A DNA stretch of 64,000 nucleotides from Novosphingobium mathurense (lineage in GTDB: Bacteria > Pseudomonadota > Alphaproteobacteria > Sphingomonadales > Sphingomonadaceae), in the NCBI RefSeq assembly GCF_900168325.1, contig NZ_FVZE01000002.1:186001-250000 (forward strand). The letters are read 5' to 3'. Shown one piece after another: positions 51,852 through 61,923 of the stretch. A model generated the notes under the pieces. It worked only from the letters and a program-made list of their open reading frames with translations. It searched no databases and was not told the origin of the DNA. The number at the start of each line of letters is the position of its first letter. Position 1 is the stretch's first letter. The translations under genes were made by a program, and so were the position numbers.

Positions 51852-52967
51852 GTGGACTACGCAGCAACCGGCCAGGAGGCGCTCTCGCGGATAGCGGGGG
51901 CATCCGATCTCGATACGCTGGAGGCGCTGCGCGTCGAATTTCTGGGTAAGCAAGGCTCGATCTCGGGCCTGCTCAAGACCCTGGGCAAGATGAGCCCCGA
52001 TGAACGCAAGGTCGAAGGCCCCAGGATCCACGGTCTGCGCGAGAGCGTTACCGAGGCGCTGACCGCACGCAAGGACGCGCTGGAAACCGCGGCGCTCGAT
52101 GCCCGCCTCGAATCCGAGACCATCGACCTTTCGCTGCCCGCGCCTGAGCAGCCGCGCGGATCGGTACACCCGGTCTCGCAGGTGATGGACGAACTGGCGG
52201 AAGTCTTCGCCGACATGGGCTTTGCCGTTGCCACCGGTCCCGAGATCGAAGACGACTGGCACAACTTCACCGCGCTCAACATGCCCGAAAGCCATCCGGC
52301 GCGCGCTATGCACGACACCTTCTATTTCCCCGACCGCAACGAAGGCGGGCGCGAGATGCTGCTGCGCACGCATACCTCGCCGGTGCAGATCCGTTCGATG
52401 CTCGATGTGGTGAAGCACAATCCTGGCGGGGCACCGCTGCGCGTCATCGCGCCGGGGCGCGTCTATCGTTCCGACAGCGATGCCACGCACACGCCGATGT
52501 TCCACCAGATCGAGGGCCTCGTCATCGACAAGGGCATCCACCTGGGGCACCTCAAGTGGACCTTGGAAACCTTCCTCAAGGCCTTCTTCGAACGTGACGA
52601 TATCGTGCTGCGCCTGCGTCCCAGCTACTTCCCCTTCACCGAACCCTCGGTCGAAGTCGACGTGGGTTATGCCTACGAGGGCGGTCGCCGCGTCGTGGGC
52701 GGATCGGGCGATGCGCCGGGCCATGCCTGGATGGAAGTGCTGGGCTCGGGTATGGTCAATCGCCGCGTCATCGAGGCCGGCGGGCTCGATCCCGACGAAT
52801 GGCAGGGCTTTGCCTTCGGTACCGGCGTCGACCGACTCGCCATGCTGAAGTACGGCATGGACGACCTGCGCGCCTTCTTCGACGGCGACGTTCGCTGGCT
52901 CTCTCACTACGGCTTCTCCGCCCTCGACGTGCCGACCCTTTCGGGTGGCGTCGGTACCCCGGCCTGA
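51852..52967 (+). CDS. pheS: Phenylalanine-tRNA ligase alpha subunit
   Basis: A 371-residue class II synthetase subunit charging tRNA(Phe) in the cytoplasm with PheT. The N-terminal helical coiled-coil arm (about 1-95) precedes the catalytic domain: [33 protein letters not shown] (motif 2 region) and [18 protein letters not shown] (motif 3). Start is GTG at 51852, giving the usual length; no ATG lies before the coiled coil. pheT follows after 17 bp. Confidence 0.96.
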   Translation: MDYAATGQEALSRIAGASDLDTLEALRVEFLGKQGSISGLLKTLGKMSPDERKVEGPRIHGLRESVTEALTARKDALETAALDARLESETIDLSLPAPEQPRGSVHPVSQVMDELAEVFADMGFAVATGPEIEDDWHNFTALNMPESHPARAMHDTFYFPDRNEGGREMLLRTHTSPVQIRSMLDVVKHNPGGAPLRVIAPGRVYRSDSDATHTPMFHQIEGLVIDKGIHLGHLKWTLETFLKAFFERDDIVLRLRPSYFPFTEPSVEVDVGYAYEGGRRVVGGSGDAPGHAWMEVLGSGMVNRRVIEAGGLDPDEWQGFAFGTGVDRLAMLKYGMDDLRAFFDGDVRWLSHYGFSALDVPTLSGGVGTPA

Positions 52968-52984
52968 GCGGAAGGAAAGAACAC

Positions 52985-55399
52985 ATGAAATTCTCGCTCG
53001 CCTGGCTCAAGCGCTACATCGAAACCGAAGCGACCGTCGACGAAGTGGCGGCCACGCTCAATGCCATCGGCCTTGAAGTCGAAGGCATCGAGGACCCTGC
53101 CGCTAGGCTCGCCGGCTTTCGCGTCGCCAAGGTTTTGACCGCTGCGCGTCACCCCGATGCCGACAAGCTGCAGGTGCTCACGGTCGATACCGGCGAGGGC
53201 GATCCGATCCAGGTCGTCTGCGGTGCCCCGAATGCGCGTGCCGGGCTCATCGGCGTACTGGGCCTGCCCGGTGCGACGGTTCCCGCCAACGGCATGGTCC
53301 TCAAGGTTTCCGCCGTGCGCGGCGTCGAATCGAACGGCATGATGTGCTCCACGCGCGAGCTGGAGCTGGGTGAAGACCACGATGGGATCATCGAGCTGCC
53401 CGAAGACGCGCCGGTCGGCACCGATTTCGCCGCCTATCACGGCGCGAGCCCGATCATCGAAGTGGCAATCACCCCCAACCGGCCGGACTGCATGGGTCTC
53501 TTCGGCATTGCCCGCGACCTGGCTGCGGCCGGCCTCGGCACACTCAAGCCGATCAGGGTGGAGCACGTCGAAGGCACTTTCCCGTGCCCGGTCGAAATCC
53601 GTACTGACGATCCTGATGGCTGCCCGGCCTTCTACGGCCGCGTGATCAAGGGTGTGAAGAACGGCCCGTCGCCCCAGTGGCTGCAGGACCAGCTGCTCTC
53701 GGCAGGCCAGCGTCCGATTTCGGCACTGGTAGACATCACCAATTACCTGATGCTCGGCCATGGTCGTCCGGCCCATGCCTACGATCTGGCCAAGCTGTCG
53801 GGTCCCGTGGTCGCCCGCCGGGCCCGCGATGGCGAGACCGTCGTTGCGCTGAATGAGAAGAGCTACACGCTCGATGGCGAGATGACCGTGATCGCCGACG
53901 ACAACGGCGTGCACGACATCGCCGGCATCATGGGCGGCGAGCATTCGGGATGTTCCGACGAGACGACCGACGTCCTGCTCGAGATCGCCTATTTCGATCC
54001 GGTTCGCATTGCCAAGACGGGGCGCATGCTCAATCTCACCTCGGATGCGCGCAGCCGCTTCGAGCGGGGCATCGATCCGCAGTTCCTCGACACCGGTCTC
54101 GATTTCCTGACTGTGCTGATCCAGATGATCTGCGGCGGCGAGGCTTCGCACGTGGTTCGCGCCGGTGCGGCGCCGGCTTCGCCCAAGATCGTCCATTTCG
54201 AGCCCGGCTTGACCGAGAAGCTCGGCGGCGTTGCGGTACAGCCCCAAGAGCAGCAGCGCATCCTTGAGGCGCTGGGCTTCTCGGTAGTCGCCGAGGAAAC
54301 GAATTTCGACAAGGCCTGGGCCGTGACCGTCCCGGGCTGGCGTCCGGACATCGACGGCGCGCCCGACATCGTCGAGGAAGTGGTGCGCATCCACGGGCTA
54401 GACAAGGTGGAAAGCGTTGCCCTGCCGCGTGCCGATGGCGTCGCCCTGCCGACTGCCACGGCCATGCAGAAGCTGGAGCGCCGCGTTCGCCGCGCCGCTG
54501 CTGCGCGCGGCATGCACGAGGCGGTGACCTGGTCGTTCCTTCCCGAAGCAGAAGCCGCGGCCTTTGCCCATGGCGAAGGGGCCCTGTGGACCCTGTCGAA
54601 CCCGATCAGCGAAGACATGAAGGTCATGCGTCCCTCGCTGCTGCCGGGCCTGCTTTCCGCTGCGCGTCGCAACCTCGACCGCGGCGCGGCCAGCTTGCGC
54701 CTGTTCGAGATCGGCCGCCGCTATCTGCGGGGCCAGGCGGGCATGAGCGACGAGCGCCTGACCCTCGGCGTCGTGCTTGCTGGCGAGAAGGCGTCGCGTG
54801 GCTGGGCAACGGGCAAGGCGACGGCTTTCGACGCCTTCGACGCCAAGGGTGAAGTGCTGGCGCTGCTCGCCGAGGCGGGCGCCCCTGTCGAGAAGCTCCA
54901 GGTCATGGGCGAGGCCGGGCCGCAGTTCCATCCCGGGCAGTCGGCGACGCTGCGCCTCGGGCCCAAGAACGTGCTGGCGCGCTTCGGCATGATCCATCCC
55001 AAGGTGGCGAAGCAATTCGACATCGATGGGCAGGTGGCCCTGGCCGAGATCTATCTCGATGCCATCCCGGCAAAGAAGGGCGCGGCCAGCTTCGCCCGGA
55101 TCAAGTATGCGCCGCCTGCGCTGCAGGCGATCACGCGCGACTTTGCCTTCCTCGTTCCGCTTGAGACGCCGGCGGGCGATCTCGTGCGGCTGGTGCAGGG
55201 CGCGGACAAGGCGAACATCGTCTCGGCCCGCCTCTTCGACGATTTCCGCGGCGCCGGCGTTCCCGAGGGCCAGAAGTCGCTGGCCCTTGAAGTGACGCTC
55301 CAGCCGCAGGAAAAGAGCTACAAGGAAGAAGACCTCAAGGCGATTGCCGACAAGGTGACCGCCGCTGCCGCCAAGCTCGGGGCCGTGCTGCGCGGCTGA
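52985..55399 (+). CDS. pheT: Phenylalanine-tRNA ligase beta subunit
   Basis: An 804-residue subunit with an N-terminal tRNA-binding domain (VAKVLTAARHPDADKLQVLT), the B3/B4 editing domain (VDITNYLMLGHGRPAHAYD), B5 DNA-binding-like domain (GGVAVQPQEQQRILEAL), catalytic-like core and C-terminal FDX-ACB anticodon-binding domain (ITRDFAFLVP, then SLALEVTLQPQEKSYKEED). Length matches the bacterial norm. ATG at 52985 has GGAAGGAAAG upstream. Confidence 0.96.
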   Translation: MKFSLAWLKRYIETEATVDEVAATLNAIGLEVEGIEDPAARLAGFRVAKVLTAARHPDADKLQVLTVDTGEGDPIQVVCGAPNARAGLIGVLGLPGATVPANGMVLKVSAVRGVESNGMMCSTRELELGEDHDGIIELPEDAPVGTDFAAYHGASPIIEVAITPNRPDCMGLFGIARDLAAAGLGTLKPIRVEHVEGTFPCPVEIRTDDPDGCPAFYGRVIKGVKNGPSPQWLQDQLLSAGQRPISALVDITNYLMLGHGRPAHAYDLAKLSGPVVARRARDGETVVALNEKSYTLDGEMTVIADDNGVHDIAGIMGGEHSGCSDETTDVLLEIAYFDPVRIAKTGRMLNLTSDARSRFERGIDPQFLDTGLDFLTVLIQMICGGEASHVVRAGAAPASPKIVHFEPGLTEKLGGVAVQPQEQQRILEALGFSVVAEETNFDKAWAVTVPGWRPDIDGAPDIVEEVVRIHGLDKVESVALPRADGVALPTATAMQKLERRVRRAAAARGMHEAVTWSFLPEAEAAAFAHGEGALWTLSNPISEDMKVMRPSLLPGLLSAARRNLDRGAASLRLFEIGRRYLRGQAGMSDERLTLGVVLAGEKASRGWATGKATAFDAFDAKGEVLALLAEAGAPVEKLQVMGEAGPQFHPGQSATLRLGPKNVLARFGMIHPKVAKQFDIDGQVALAEIYLDAIPAKKGAASFARIKYAPPALQAITRDFAFLVPLETPAGDLVRLVQGADKANIVSARLFDDFRGAGVPEGQKSLALEVTLQPQEKSYKEEDLKAIADKVTAAAAKLGAVLRG

Positions 55400-55422
55400 C
55401 CGACCAGGACAGGAGATCGCCG

Positions 55423-56313
55423 GTGCCGGAAGTGGAATTGCTGACTATCGGTTCCGGCGATCTGACCGCCCGGATCAATCCCTTCGGGGCCGAACTCTGG
55501 TCGCTGACCGACGCGCTCGGGCGCGAGTTCATGACCGACGCAGACCCGGCGTTCTGGGGCGGCCATGCTCCGCTCCTGTTCCCCATTGTCGGCGCCCTCA
55601 ATGGCGACAGGTACCTGCTCGACGGGCAGGAATTTGCCTTGCCCAAGCACGGCTTCGCTCGAAATTCCCTGTTCGAAGTTATCGAGGCGGATGAAAGCCG
55701 CGCCCGCTTTCGCCTGACGGACAGCGATGAAACCCGCGCGGTCTATCCTTTCGCCTTTGCGCTGGAGGTGGAGTTCCATCTGACAGGCATGACGCTGCAT
55801 ATGGCGACGACGGTTCGCAACGCCGGCAATGCGTCGCTGCCCTTCAGTTTCGGCTATCATCCCGCCTTCGCCTGGCCGCTGCCCGGCGGGTCGGAAAAGG
55901 CCGATCACGTCATCGTGTTCGCCGAGCCCGAGCCGCAGCCGATCCGGCGAATCGATCCGTCGAGCGGCCTGCTTCTGTCGGAAGCCTTCGAAACCCCGGT
56001 GGAAGGGCACCATCTGGAACTCGACGCCGCGCTGTTCGAGCCGGACGCGATGATCTGGGACGCGCCGACGAGCCGCTCGCTGACTTTCGGGACGCCCGGC
56101 GGTTCCCAGCTGGCCATCGCCTTTCCCGATACGCCGATGCTGGGGATCTGGCAGAAACCGGGCGCGCGCTACTTGTGCATCGAGCCCTGGCAGGGCCACG
56201 CCGATCCGGTGGGATACGCCGGCGATTTCCGGAGCAAGCCTGGAATCGTTGAACTCGAACCCGGCGCCAGCCGTTCGTTCCGCATGGACGTGACCGTCCT
56301 GACGGCCGATTGA
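55423..56313 (+). CDS. Aldose 1-epimerase-like protein
   Basis: A 296-residue galactose-mutarotase-like protein: LTARINPFGAELWSLTD, ALNGDRYLLDGQEFALPKHGFAR (LPKHGFAR corresponds to the family's H-G-x-x-R), FSFGYHPAFAWPL (second catalytic His) and YLCIEPWQGHAD. Interconverts alpha- and beta-anomers of aldoses. Start GTG at 55423 has ACAGGAG upstream. It follows pheT by 23 bp. Substrate sugar unknown. Confidence 0.87.
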   Translation: MPEVELLTIGSGDLTARINPFGAELWSLTDALGREFMTDADPAFWGGHAPLLFPIVGALNGDRYLLDGQEFALPKHGFARNSLFEVIEADESRARFRLTDSDETRAVYPFAFALEVEFHLTGMTLHMATTVRNAGNASLPFSFGYHPAFAWPLPGGSEKADHVIVFAEPEPQPIRRIDPSSGLLLSEAFETPVEGHHLELDAALFEPDAMIWDAPTSRSLTFGTPGGSQLAIAFPDTPMLGIWQKPGARYLCIEPWQGHADPVGYAGDFRSKPGIVELEPGASRSFRMDVTVLTAD

Positions 56314-56324
56314 AGGAGATCAAG

Positions 56325-57074
56325 ATGAAGACCGTTCTCGTCACCGGTGCCACGGCCGGTATCGGCGAAGCCTGTGCCCGCGCCTTCGTGAAGGCCGGGT
56401 GGCGCGTGGTGGCAACCGGTCGCCGGGCGGAGCGGCTCGCCGCATTGGTGGGCGAACTGGGCGCGGACAATGTCCACCCCTGCATTTTCGATGTGCGCGA
56501 TGAAGCGGCCCGCGATGCCGCCTTGGCCGCGCTTCCCGAAGAATTCGCGCAGATCGACTGCCTCGTGAACAATGCCGGGCTCGCGCTCGGTACCCAGCCC
56601 GCGCAGAAGTCCGATCTCGATGAATGGAAGACGATGATCGAGACCAACGTGACCTCGCTGGTCTCGCTCACCCACAAGCTGCTGCCCGGGCTGATCGCGC
56701 GCAAGGCGGTGATCGTGAACCTTTCCTCGGTTGCGGCGACCTATCCCTACACCGGTGGCAACGTCTACGGCGGCACGAAGGCCTTCGTACGTCAATTCTC
56801 GCTGGGCCTGCGCTCGGACCTCTCGGGCACCGGGGTGCGGGTCACCTCGATCGAGCCGGGCATGGTCGAGACCGAGTTCACTGTCATTCGCACGGGCGGG
56901 GATCAGGACGCCTCGGATCGGCTTTATGCCGGCGTGAACCCGTTGACGGGGGCGGATATCGCTGACGTCGTGCTGTGGGTCGCCAGCCAGCCGCCGCACG
57001 TCAATATCAATGCCCTGGAGCTGATGCCGGTCAATCAGTCCTTCGCCGGCTTCCAGGTCGCCCGCGAAGGGTAA
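56325..57074 (+). CDS. SDR-family oxidoreductase (YdfG-like)
   Basis: A 249-residue classical short-chain dehydrogenase. Rossmann motif VTGATAGIGEACARAFVK (about 5-22), NNAGLALGTQPAQ, the catalytic Ser-Tyr-Lys in VNLSSVAATYPYTGGNVYGGTK, and the ILAGPALG-type end as in YdfG (3-hydroxy acid/serine dehydrogenase, NADP-dependent). ATG at 56325 has GAAGGAG upstream. It follows the aldose epimerase gene by 11 bp. Confidence 0.9.
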   Translation: MKTVLVTGATAGIGEACARAFVKAGWRVVATGRRAERLAALVGELGADNVHPCIFDVRDEAARDAALAALPEEFAQIDCLVNNAGLALGTQPAQKSDLDEWKTMIETNVTSLVSLTHKLLPGLIARKAVIVNLSSVAATYPYTGGNVYGGTKAFVRQFSLGLRSDLSGTGVRVTSIEPGMVETEFTVIRTGGDQDASDRLYAGVNPLTGADIADVVLWVASQPPHVNINALELMPVNQSFAGFQVAREG

Positions 57075-57121
57075 GCGCACGAAAGTTGCGGTTAGGCGCG
57101 CGCGCCACTAAAGGCGCGCCC

Positions 57122-58660
57122 ATGACTGCATCGCGCCGCACCTTCGCCATCATCTCGCATCCTGACGCGGGCAAGACGACCCTGACCGAGAAGCTCCTGC
57201 TTCAAGGCGGGGCGATTCACCTTGCCGGACAGGTCAAGGCGCGCGGACAGGCGCGCCGCGCACGCTCGGACTGGATGAAGATCGAGCAGCAGCGCGGCAT
57301 CTCGGTGACCAGCTCGGTCATGACCTTCGAGCGCACCGATGCCGATGGCAACACAATCACCTTCAACCTGCTCGACACGCCGGGCCACGAGGACTTTTCC
57401 GAGGATACCTACCGCACGCTGACGGCGGTCGATTCGGCGATCATGGTGATCGACGCGGCCAAGGGCATCGAGCCGCAGACCCGCAAGCTGTTCGAGGTCT
57501 GCCGCCTGCGCTCGGTACCGATCATCACTTTCGTCAACAAGGTCGACCGCGAAGGCCGGGCCTGCTTCGACCTGCTCGACGAAGTGGCCGACGTCCTCGC
57601 GCTCGATGTCTGCCCGATGTCCTGGCCGGTCGGCATGGGCGGCCTGTTCCAGGGCATTCTCGACCTCAAGAGCGGCAGGGTCAGCCGTCCGGAAGGGGGC
57701 AGCAAGGAATTCCTCGGCAAGGTCGATGAAGACGTCGAACTGCCCGGGGAGGTTGCCGAGGAAATCGAGCTGGCCCGGGCCGGCTATCCCGAATTCGACA
57801 TCGAAGCCTATCGCGGTGGCGACCTGACACCGGTGTTCTTCGGTTCCGCACTCAAGAACTTCGGCGTGGTCGAGCTGATCGACGCAATCGCGAAATTCGC
57901 GCCGCCGCCGCGCCCGCAGCCGACCGAGGCCGGTCCGGTCGATCCCGGACACAAGGAAGTCACCGGCTTTATCTTCAAGGTCCAGGCCAACATGGACCCG
58001 ATGCACCGCGACCGCATCGCCTTCATGCGGCTGGTGTCCGGCACCTTCAAGCGCGGCATGAAGCTGACACCGTCAGGGCTGGGCAAGCCGATCGCGGTGC
58101 ACTCGCCGATTCTCTTCTTTGCGCAGGACCGCGAAATCGCCGACAGCGCCGAGCCGGGCGACATCATCGGCATTCCCAACCACGGCACCCTGCGCGTGGG
58201 CGATACCCTGTCCGAGAAGAACCAGATTCGCTTCACCGGCCTGCCCAACTTCGCGCCGGAAATCCTGCGCCGCGTCGCACTCAAGGACCCGACCAAGACC
58301 AAGCAGCTGCGCAAGGCACTCGACGACCTGTCCGAAGAGGGCGTCATCCAGGTCTTCTACCCGGAGATCGGTTCGCAATGGATCGTCGGCGTCGTCGGCC
58401 AGCTCCAGCTCGACGTGCTGATCTCGCGGCTGGAGGCGGAGTACAAGGTCGAGGCGATGCTCGAGGCTTCGCCTTTCGATACGGCGCGCTGGATCAAGGG
58501 CAGCGACAAGGCGCTCCGGGATTTTGCCGACTTCAACAAGATGAACCTGGCCAAGGACCGTGACGGCGATCCGGTGTTCATGGCCAAGTCGGCCTGGGAC
58601 GTGGGCTACCAGCAGGAACGCAATCCGGATCTGACTTTCAGCGCCACCAAGGAGCGTTGA
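57122..58660 (+). CDS. prfC: Peptide chain release factor 3
   Basis: A 512-residue GTPase that removes RF1/RF2 from the ribosome after peptide release. G1 loop SHPDAGKTTLTEKLL, switch segment QQRGISVTSSVMTF, DTPGHEDFSEDTYR, and NKVDREGR (G4) are visible, and the C-terminal domain ends KSAWDVGYQQERNPDL. ATG at 57122 gives the family N-terminus; a longer in-frame start overlaps the SDR gene and is rejected. Confidence 0.96.
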   Translation: MTASRRTFAIISHPDAGKTTLTEKLLLQGGAIHLAGQVKARGQARRARSDWMKIEQQRGISVTSSVMTFERTDADGNTITFNLLDTPGHEDFSEDTYRTLTAVDSAIMVIDAAKGIEPQTRKLFEVCRLRSVPIITFVNKVDREGRACFDLLDEVADVLALDVCPMSWPVGMGGLFQGILDLKSGRVSRPEGGSKEFLGKVDEDVELPGEVAEEIELARAGYPEFDIEAYRGGDLTPVFFGSALKNFGVVELIDAIAKFAPPPRPQPTEAGPVDPGHKEVTGFIFKVQANMDPMHRDRIAFMRLVSGTFKRGMKLTPSGLGKPIAVHSPILFFAQDREIADSAEPGDIIGIPNHGTLRVGDTLSEKNQIRFTGLPNFAPEILRRVALKDPTKTKQLRKALDDLSEEGVIQVFYPEIGSQWIVGVVGQLQLDVLISRLEAEYKVEAMLEASPFDTARWIKGSDKALRDFADFNKMNLAKDRDGDPVFMAKSAWDVGYQQERNPDLTFSATKER

Positions 58661-58793
58661 GCCGTTCGATCCGCAGGGAACCCGCCACCGGCTTCGCGGA
58701 TTGATCCTGCACAGACCTTGGCAGCCTCCGGATCGTCGGTGATACTCTGCCTGAAAGGCGGCCCGGTCGGGGCCTGCAGGAGCGGTTTCGGGC

Positions 58794-59498
58794 GTGAAGA
58801 TCAGGTTTGCGAGTTATAACATCCACAAGGCGGTCGGCCTCGACCGTCGGCGCGATCATGAGCGGATTTTGCGCATCCTGCGCGAGGTCGATGCCGATAT
58901 CGTCGCCCTTCAGGAAGTGGACCGCCGTTTCGGCCGAAGGATGGCGGCGCTGCCTCTCGATGCGATCCACGATGCGACCGACTACCACCCGGTCCCGATG
59001 TCGATGAAGCCGGACAGCCTGGGCTGGCACGGCAACGCGATCCTCGTGCGCAAGGGCATCGATCTCGTCGAAGCGGCGCCCGTGCCCTTGCCGGTGCTCG
59101 AACCGAGGGGTGCGGTGCGGGCCGACCTCATGGTTGAGGGGCAGCGTTTTCGCGTCGTGGGCATGCATCTCGACCTGTCGGGCCTGCGCAGGCGCCACCA
59201 GGTGCGCAGCGTCCTCGCCCACGTCGCCGATTGCGATCACGATTGCCCCACGGTCCTGATGGGGGACCTTAACGAATGGGCGGTCCACGGCGGCTGCTTC
59301 CGCGAATTCGATGCAAGCTGGCGGGTGTTGGCGCCTGGGCAGAGTTTCCCGGCGCGGCGACCGATCGCCCGGCTGGATCGCATTATCGTGTCGCCTCAAT
59401 GGGAAGTGCTCGAGACTAAAGTCCACCACAGTCCCCTTTCGGCGGTCGGGTCGGACCATTTGCCCGTCCATGCCTCGCTAGGGCTGCCTAAAAAATAG
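58794..59498 (+). CDS. Endonuclease/exonuclease/phosphatase-family hydrolase
   Basis: A 234-residue EEP-superfamily metal-dependent hydrolase: ASYNIHKAVGLD (Asn and His of strand one), ALQEVDRR (metal Glu), VVGMHLDLSG, LMGDLNEW (DxN) and VGSDHLPVHA (catalytic Asp-His). Relatives cleave DNA, RNA, nucleotides or sphingomyelin. GTG start at 58794 has GGAG upstream. It stands alone before the nitrogen island. Substrate unknown. Confidence 0.88.
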   Translation: MKIRFASYNIHKAVGLDRRRDHERILRILREVDADIVALQEVDRRFGRRMAALPLDAIHDATDYHPVPMSMKPDSLGWHGNAILVRKGIDLVEAAPVPLPVLEPRGAVRADLMVEGQRFRVVGMHLDLSGLRRRHQVRSVLAHVADCDHDCPTVLMGDLNEWAVHGGCFREFDASWRVLAPGQSFPARRPIARLDRIIVSPQWEVLETKVHHSPLSAVGSDHLPVHASLGLPKK

Positions 59499-59583
59499 GC
59501 AACTGCTCAGGAATCGGGCGCCGACCTGTGCTGTGGGTGAGGCTGCCGGGCTCGAATCCGCCTTGAATCTTGCCATTTCGTAA

Positions 59584-59988
<405 letters not shown>

Positions 59989-60017
59989 CAGGCGCTTCCG
60001 ACAGGAGGGAATCCACG

Positions 60018-61340
60018 ATGATCCGCAAGATGATTTGCGGCGCAGGCGTACTCGGTGCGTCCATGTTCGCCGCCATGCCCGCCTGGGCCCAGGAAGCCGC
60101 CGCAGCGGCCGCTCCGGTCCCCAACCCCGGTAACAATGCCTGGATGATGACCTCGACCGTTCTGGTCCTGCTTATGATCCTGCCCGGCCTTGCCTTGTTC
60201 TACGGCGGTCTGACCCGCTCCAAGAACATGCTTTCGACCATGACCCAGATCGGCGCTGCCGCTGCGCTCGCCATGATCATCTGGGTGATCTACGGTTACT
60301 CGACCGCATTCGGTCCCGAAGGCAATGCCTTCTTCGCCTGGGGCAACGCGTTCCTGGCGAACACCACGCCGGACAGCACGGCCGCCACGTTCTCTGACGA
60401 AGTCATCAGCGAATACGTCTTCATCTGCTTCCAGATGACCTTCGCCGCGATCACCGCTGCCCTCGTCCTGGGCGCGACGGTTGAGCGCATGAAGTTTTCG
60501 GCAGTCATGGCTTTCACCGCCGTGTGGCTCACCATCGTCTATTTCCCGATCGCGCACATGGTGTGGGCGAGCGGCGGCCTTCTCTTCGAGATGGGCGCTC
60601 TCGACTTCGCCGGCGGTACGGTCGTTCACATCAACGCCGGTGTTTCGGCTCTCGTTGCCGCGCTGATCCTCGGCAAGCGCAAGGGCTACCCGAGCGAGCC
60701 GATGCCGCCGCACTCGCTGACGCTGACCATGGTCGGCACCGGCCTGCTGTGGGTGGGTTGGTTCGGCTTCAACGCCGGTTCCGAACTCGAGGCTGACGGC
60801 ACCGCCGGTCTCGCCATGATCAACACTTTCGTCGCCACCGCTTCGGCCGGCCTGTTCTGGATGCTTGCGGAGCGGTTCTCGGGTCACAAGGGTTCGGCAT
60901 TGGGCTTCTGCTCGGGTATCGTCGCCGGCCTCGTCGCCGTTACCCCGGCAGCTGGCAACTCGGGCCCGTTCGGCGCGATCGTCCTCGGCGCCATCGCTTC
61001 GCTCATCTGCTTCATCATGGTCTCGAAGGTGAAGCCGGCGCTCGGATACGATGACTCGCTGGATGCTTTCGGCGTTCACGGCATCGGCGGCATCGTCGGC
61101 GCCATCGGCACCGGCTTCGTCTATCAGCCGGGTCTCGGTGGGCCGGGCGACGGTTCGACCGCGATGGGCGCCCAGGTGTGGATCCAGATCCAGGCGGTCC
61201 TTCTCTCGATTGCATGGGCTGCAGTCGGCACCGTCATCGCGATCTTCATCGCCAAGCTGATCACCGGCCTGCGCGTCACTCCCGAAGTCGAGCAGGAAGG
61301 CCTCGACATCGGCGAGCATGGCGAGCGCGCCTACAACTAA
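60018..61340 (+). CDS. amt: Ammonium transporter
   Basis: A 440-residue channel with a signal peptide (ILGASMFAAMPAWAQ) and 11 membrane helices. The conserved His pair of the pore lies in MAFTAVWLTIVYFPIAHMVW and DAFGVHGIGGIVGAIGTG, and the AGFNAGSEL-like helix GWFGFNAGSELEADG is typical. PII binds its cytoplasmic face. The ATG at 60018 has ACAGGAGGG upstream. A strong terminator follows the gene. Confidence 0.96.
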   Translation: MIRKMICGAGVLGASMFAAMPAWAQEAAAAAAPVPNPGNNAWMMTSTVLVLLMILPGLALFYGGLTRSKNMLSTMTQIGAAAALAMIIWVIYGYSTAFGPEGNAFFAWGNAFLANTTPDSTAATFSDEVISEYVFICFQMTFAAITAALVLGATVERMKFSAVMAFTAVWLTIVYFPIAHMVWASGGLLFEMGALDFAGGTVVHINAGVSALVAALILGKRKGYPSEPMPPHSLTLTMVGTGLLWVGWFGFNAGSELEADGTAGLAMINTFVATASAGLFWMLAERFSGHKGSALGFCSGIVAGLVAVTPAAGNSGPFGAIVLGAIASLICFIMVSKVKPALGYDDSLDAFGVHGIGGIVGAIGTGFVYQPGLGGPGDGSTAMGAQVWIQIQAVLLSIAWAAVGTVIAIFIAKLITGLRVTPEVEQEGLDIGEHGERAYN

Positions 61341-61430
61341 GTTCCTAGAGTTTGGCGGCGGCGGGTACTTCATCCTCTCCTCCCATCCGTCGTCGCCAAC
61401 CGGTGTTCCTCCTGCGAACACAGACTGTAA

Positions 61431-61461
61431 GGGCCGGAGCCAGCCGCTCCGGCCCATTTTT
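61431..61461 (+). terminator. Rho-independent terminator after amt
   Basis: GGGCCGGAGC (61431-61440) and GCTCCGGCCC (61446-61455) are perfectly complementary around CAGCC, followed by ATTTTTCTG. It separates amt from the second PII gene. Confidence 0.92.
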
Positions 61462-61491
61462 CTGTCTGCGCCATTTCACTGTGTTTTCCGG

Positions 61492-61508
61492 CCGGCATGT
61501 GTGATGCT
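61492..61508 (+). promoter_or_regulatory. Weak sigma-54-type element upstream of the second PII gene
   Basis: CCGGCATG-TGTG-ATGCT keeps the essential GG and GC ten bases apart and shares GGCA.G and TGCT with the strong site upstream of the first PII gene. It is 54 bp from the start codon, a similar distance. Two changed -12 bases make it a weaker candidate; a sigma-70 promoter is the alternative. Confidence 0.4.
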
Positions 61509-61562
61509 GCCAACCGGTTCCGGTAATGGCCGGGATGAACGCGCTAACGGGCGGGGTGCGCG

Positions 61563-61901
61563 ATGAAATACATCACGGCTATCATCAAACCCTTCAAGTT
61601 CACGGAAGTGAAGGATGCCCTCGGGTCGGCTGGGATCTCCGGCATGACGGTCTCCGAAGTCAGCGGCTTCGGTCGTCAGAGGGGGCAGACGGAAGTCTAC
61701 CGCGGCGCGGAGTACGCATCGTCCATGCTGCCCAAGATCAGGCTCGAGATTGCCGTTCCGGATGGGCTTGCCGACAGGATCGTCGAAGTCATTCGCCGCA
61801 CGGCGAACAATGACGAAATCGGCGACGGCAAGATTTTCGTTTACGAGCTCGCCGACGTCCGGCGAATCCGGACCGGAGAACAGGGAGAACCGGCGCTCTG
61901 A
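61563..61901 (+). CDS. glnK: PII nitrogen-regulatory protein, second copy
   Basis: A 112-residue PII protein that differs from the first copy mainly in the T-loop and flanks (GRQRGQTEVYRGAEYASSML) and the C-terminus (FVYELADVRRIRTGEQGE). The uridylylation tyrosine is conserved. It lies behind the amt terminator and has its own candidate promoter, so it can be expressed separately from the first copy. GlnB versus GlnK identity cannot be told from sequence alone. Confidence 0.95.
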   Translation: MKYITAIIKPFKFTEVKDALGSAGISGMTVSEVSGFGRQRGQTEVYRGAEYASSMLPKIRLEIAVPDGLADRIVEVIRRTANNDEIGDGKIFVYELADVRRIRTGEQGEPAL

Positions 61902-61923
61902 CCCCCGGTCCTGATCGGTCCGG

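Noticed and set aside
52907-54394. 495-codon minus-strand frame opposite pheT
   Set aside because: Antisense shadow of a clear pheT gene.
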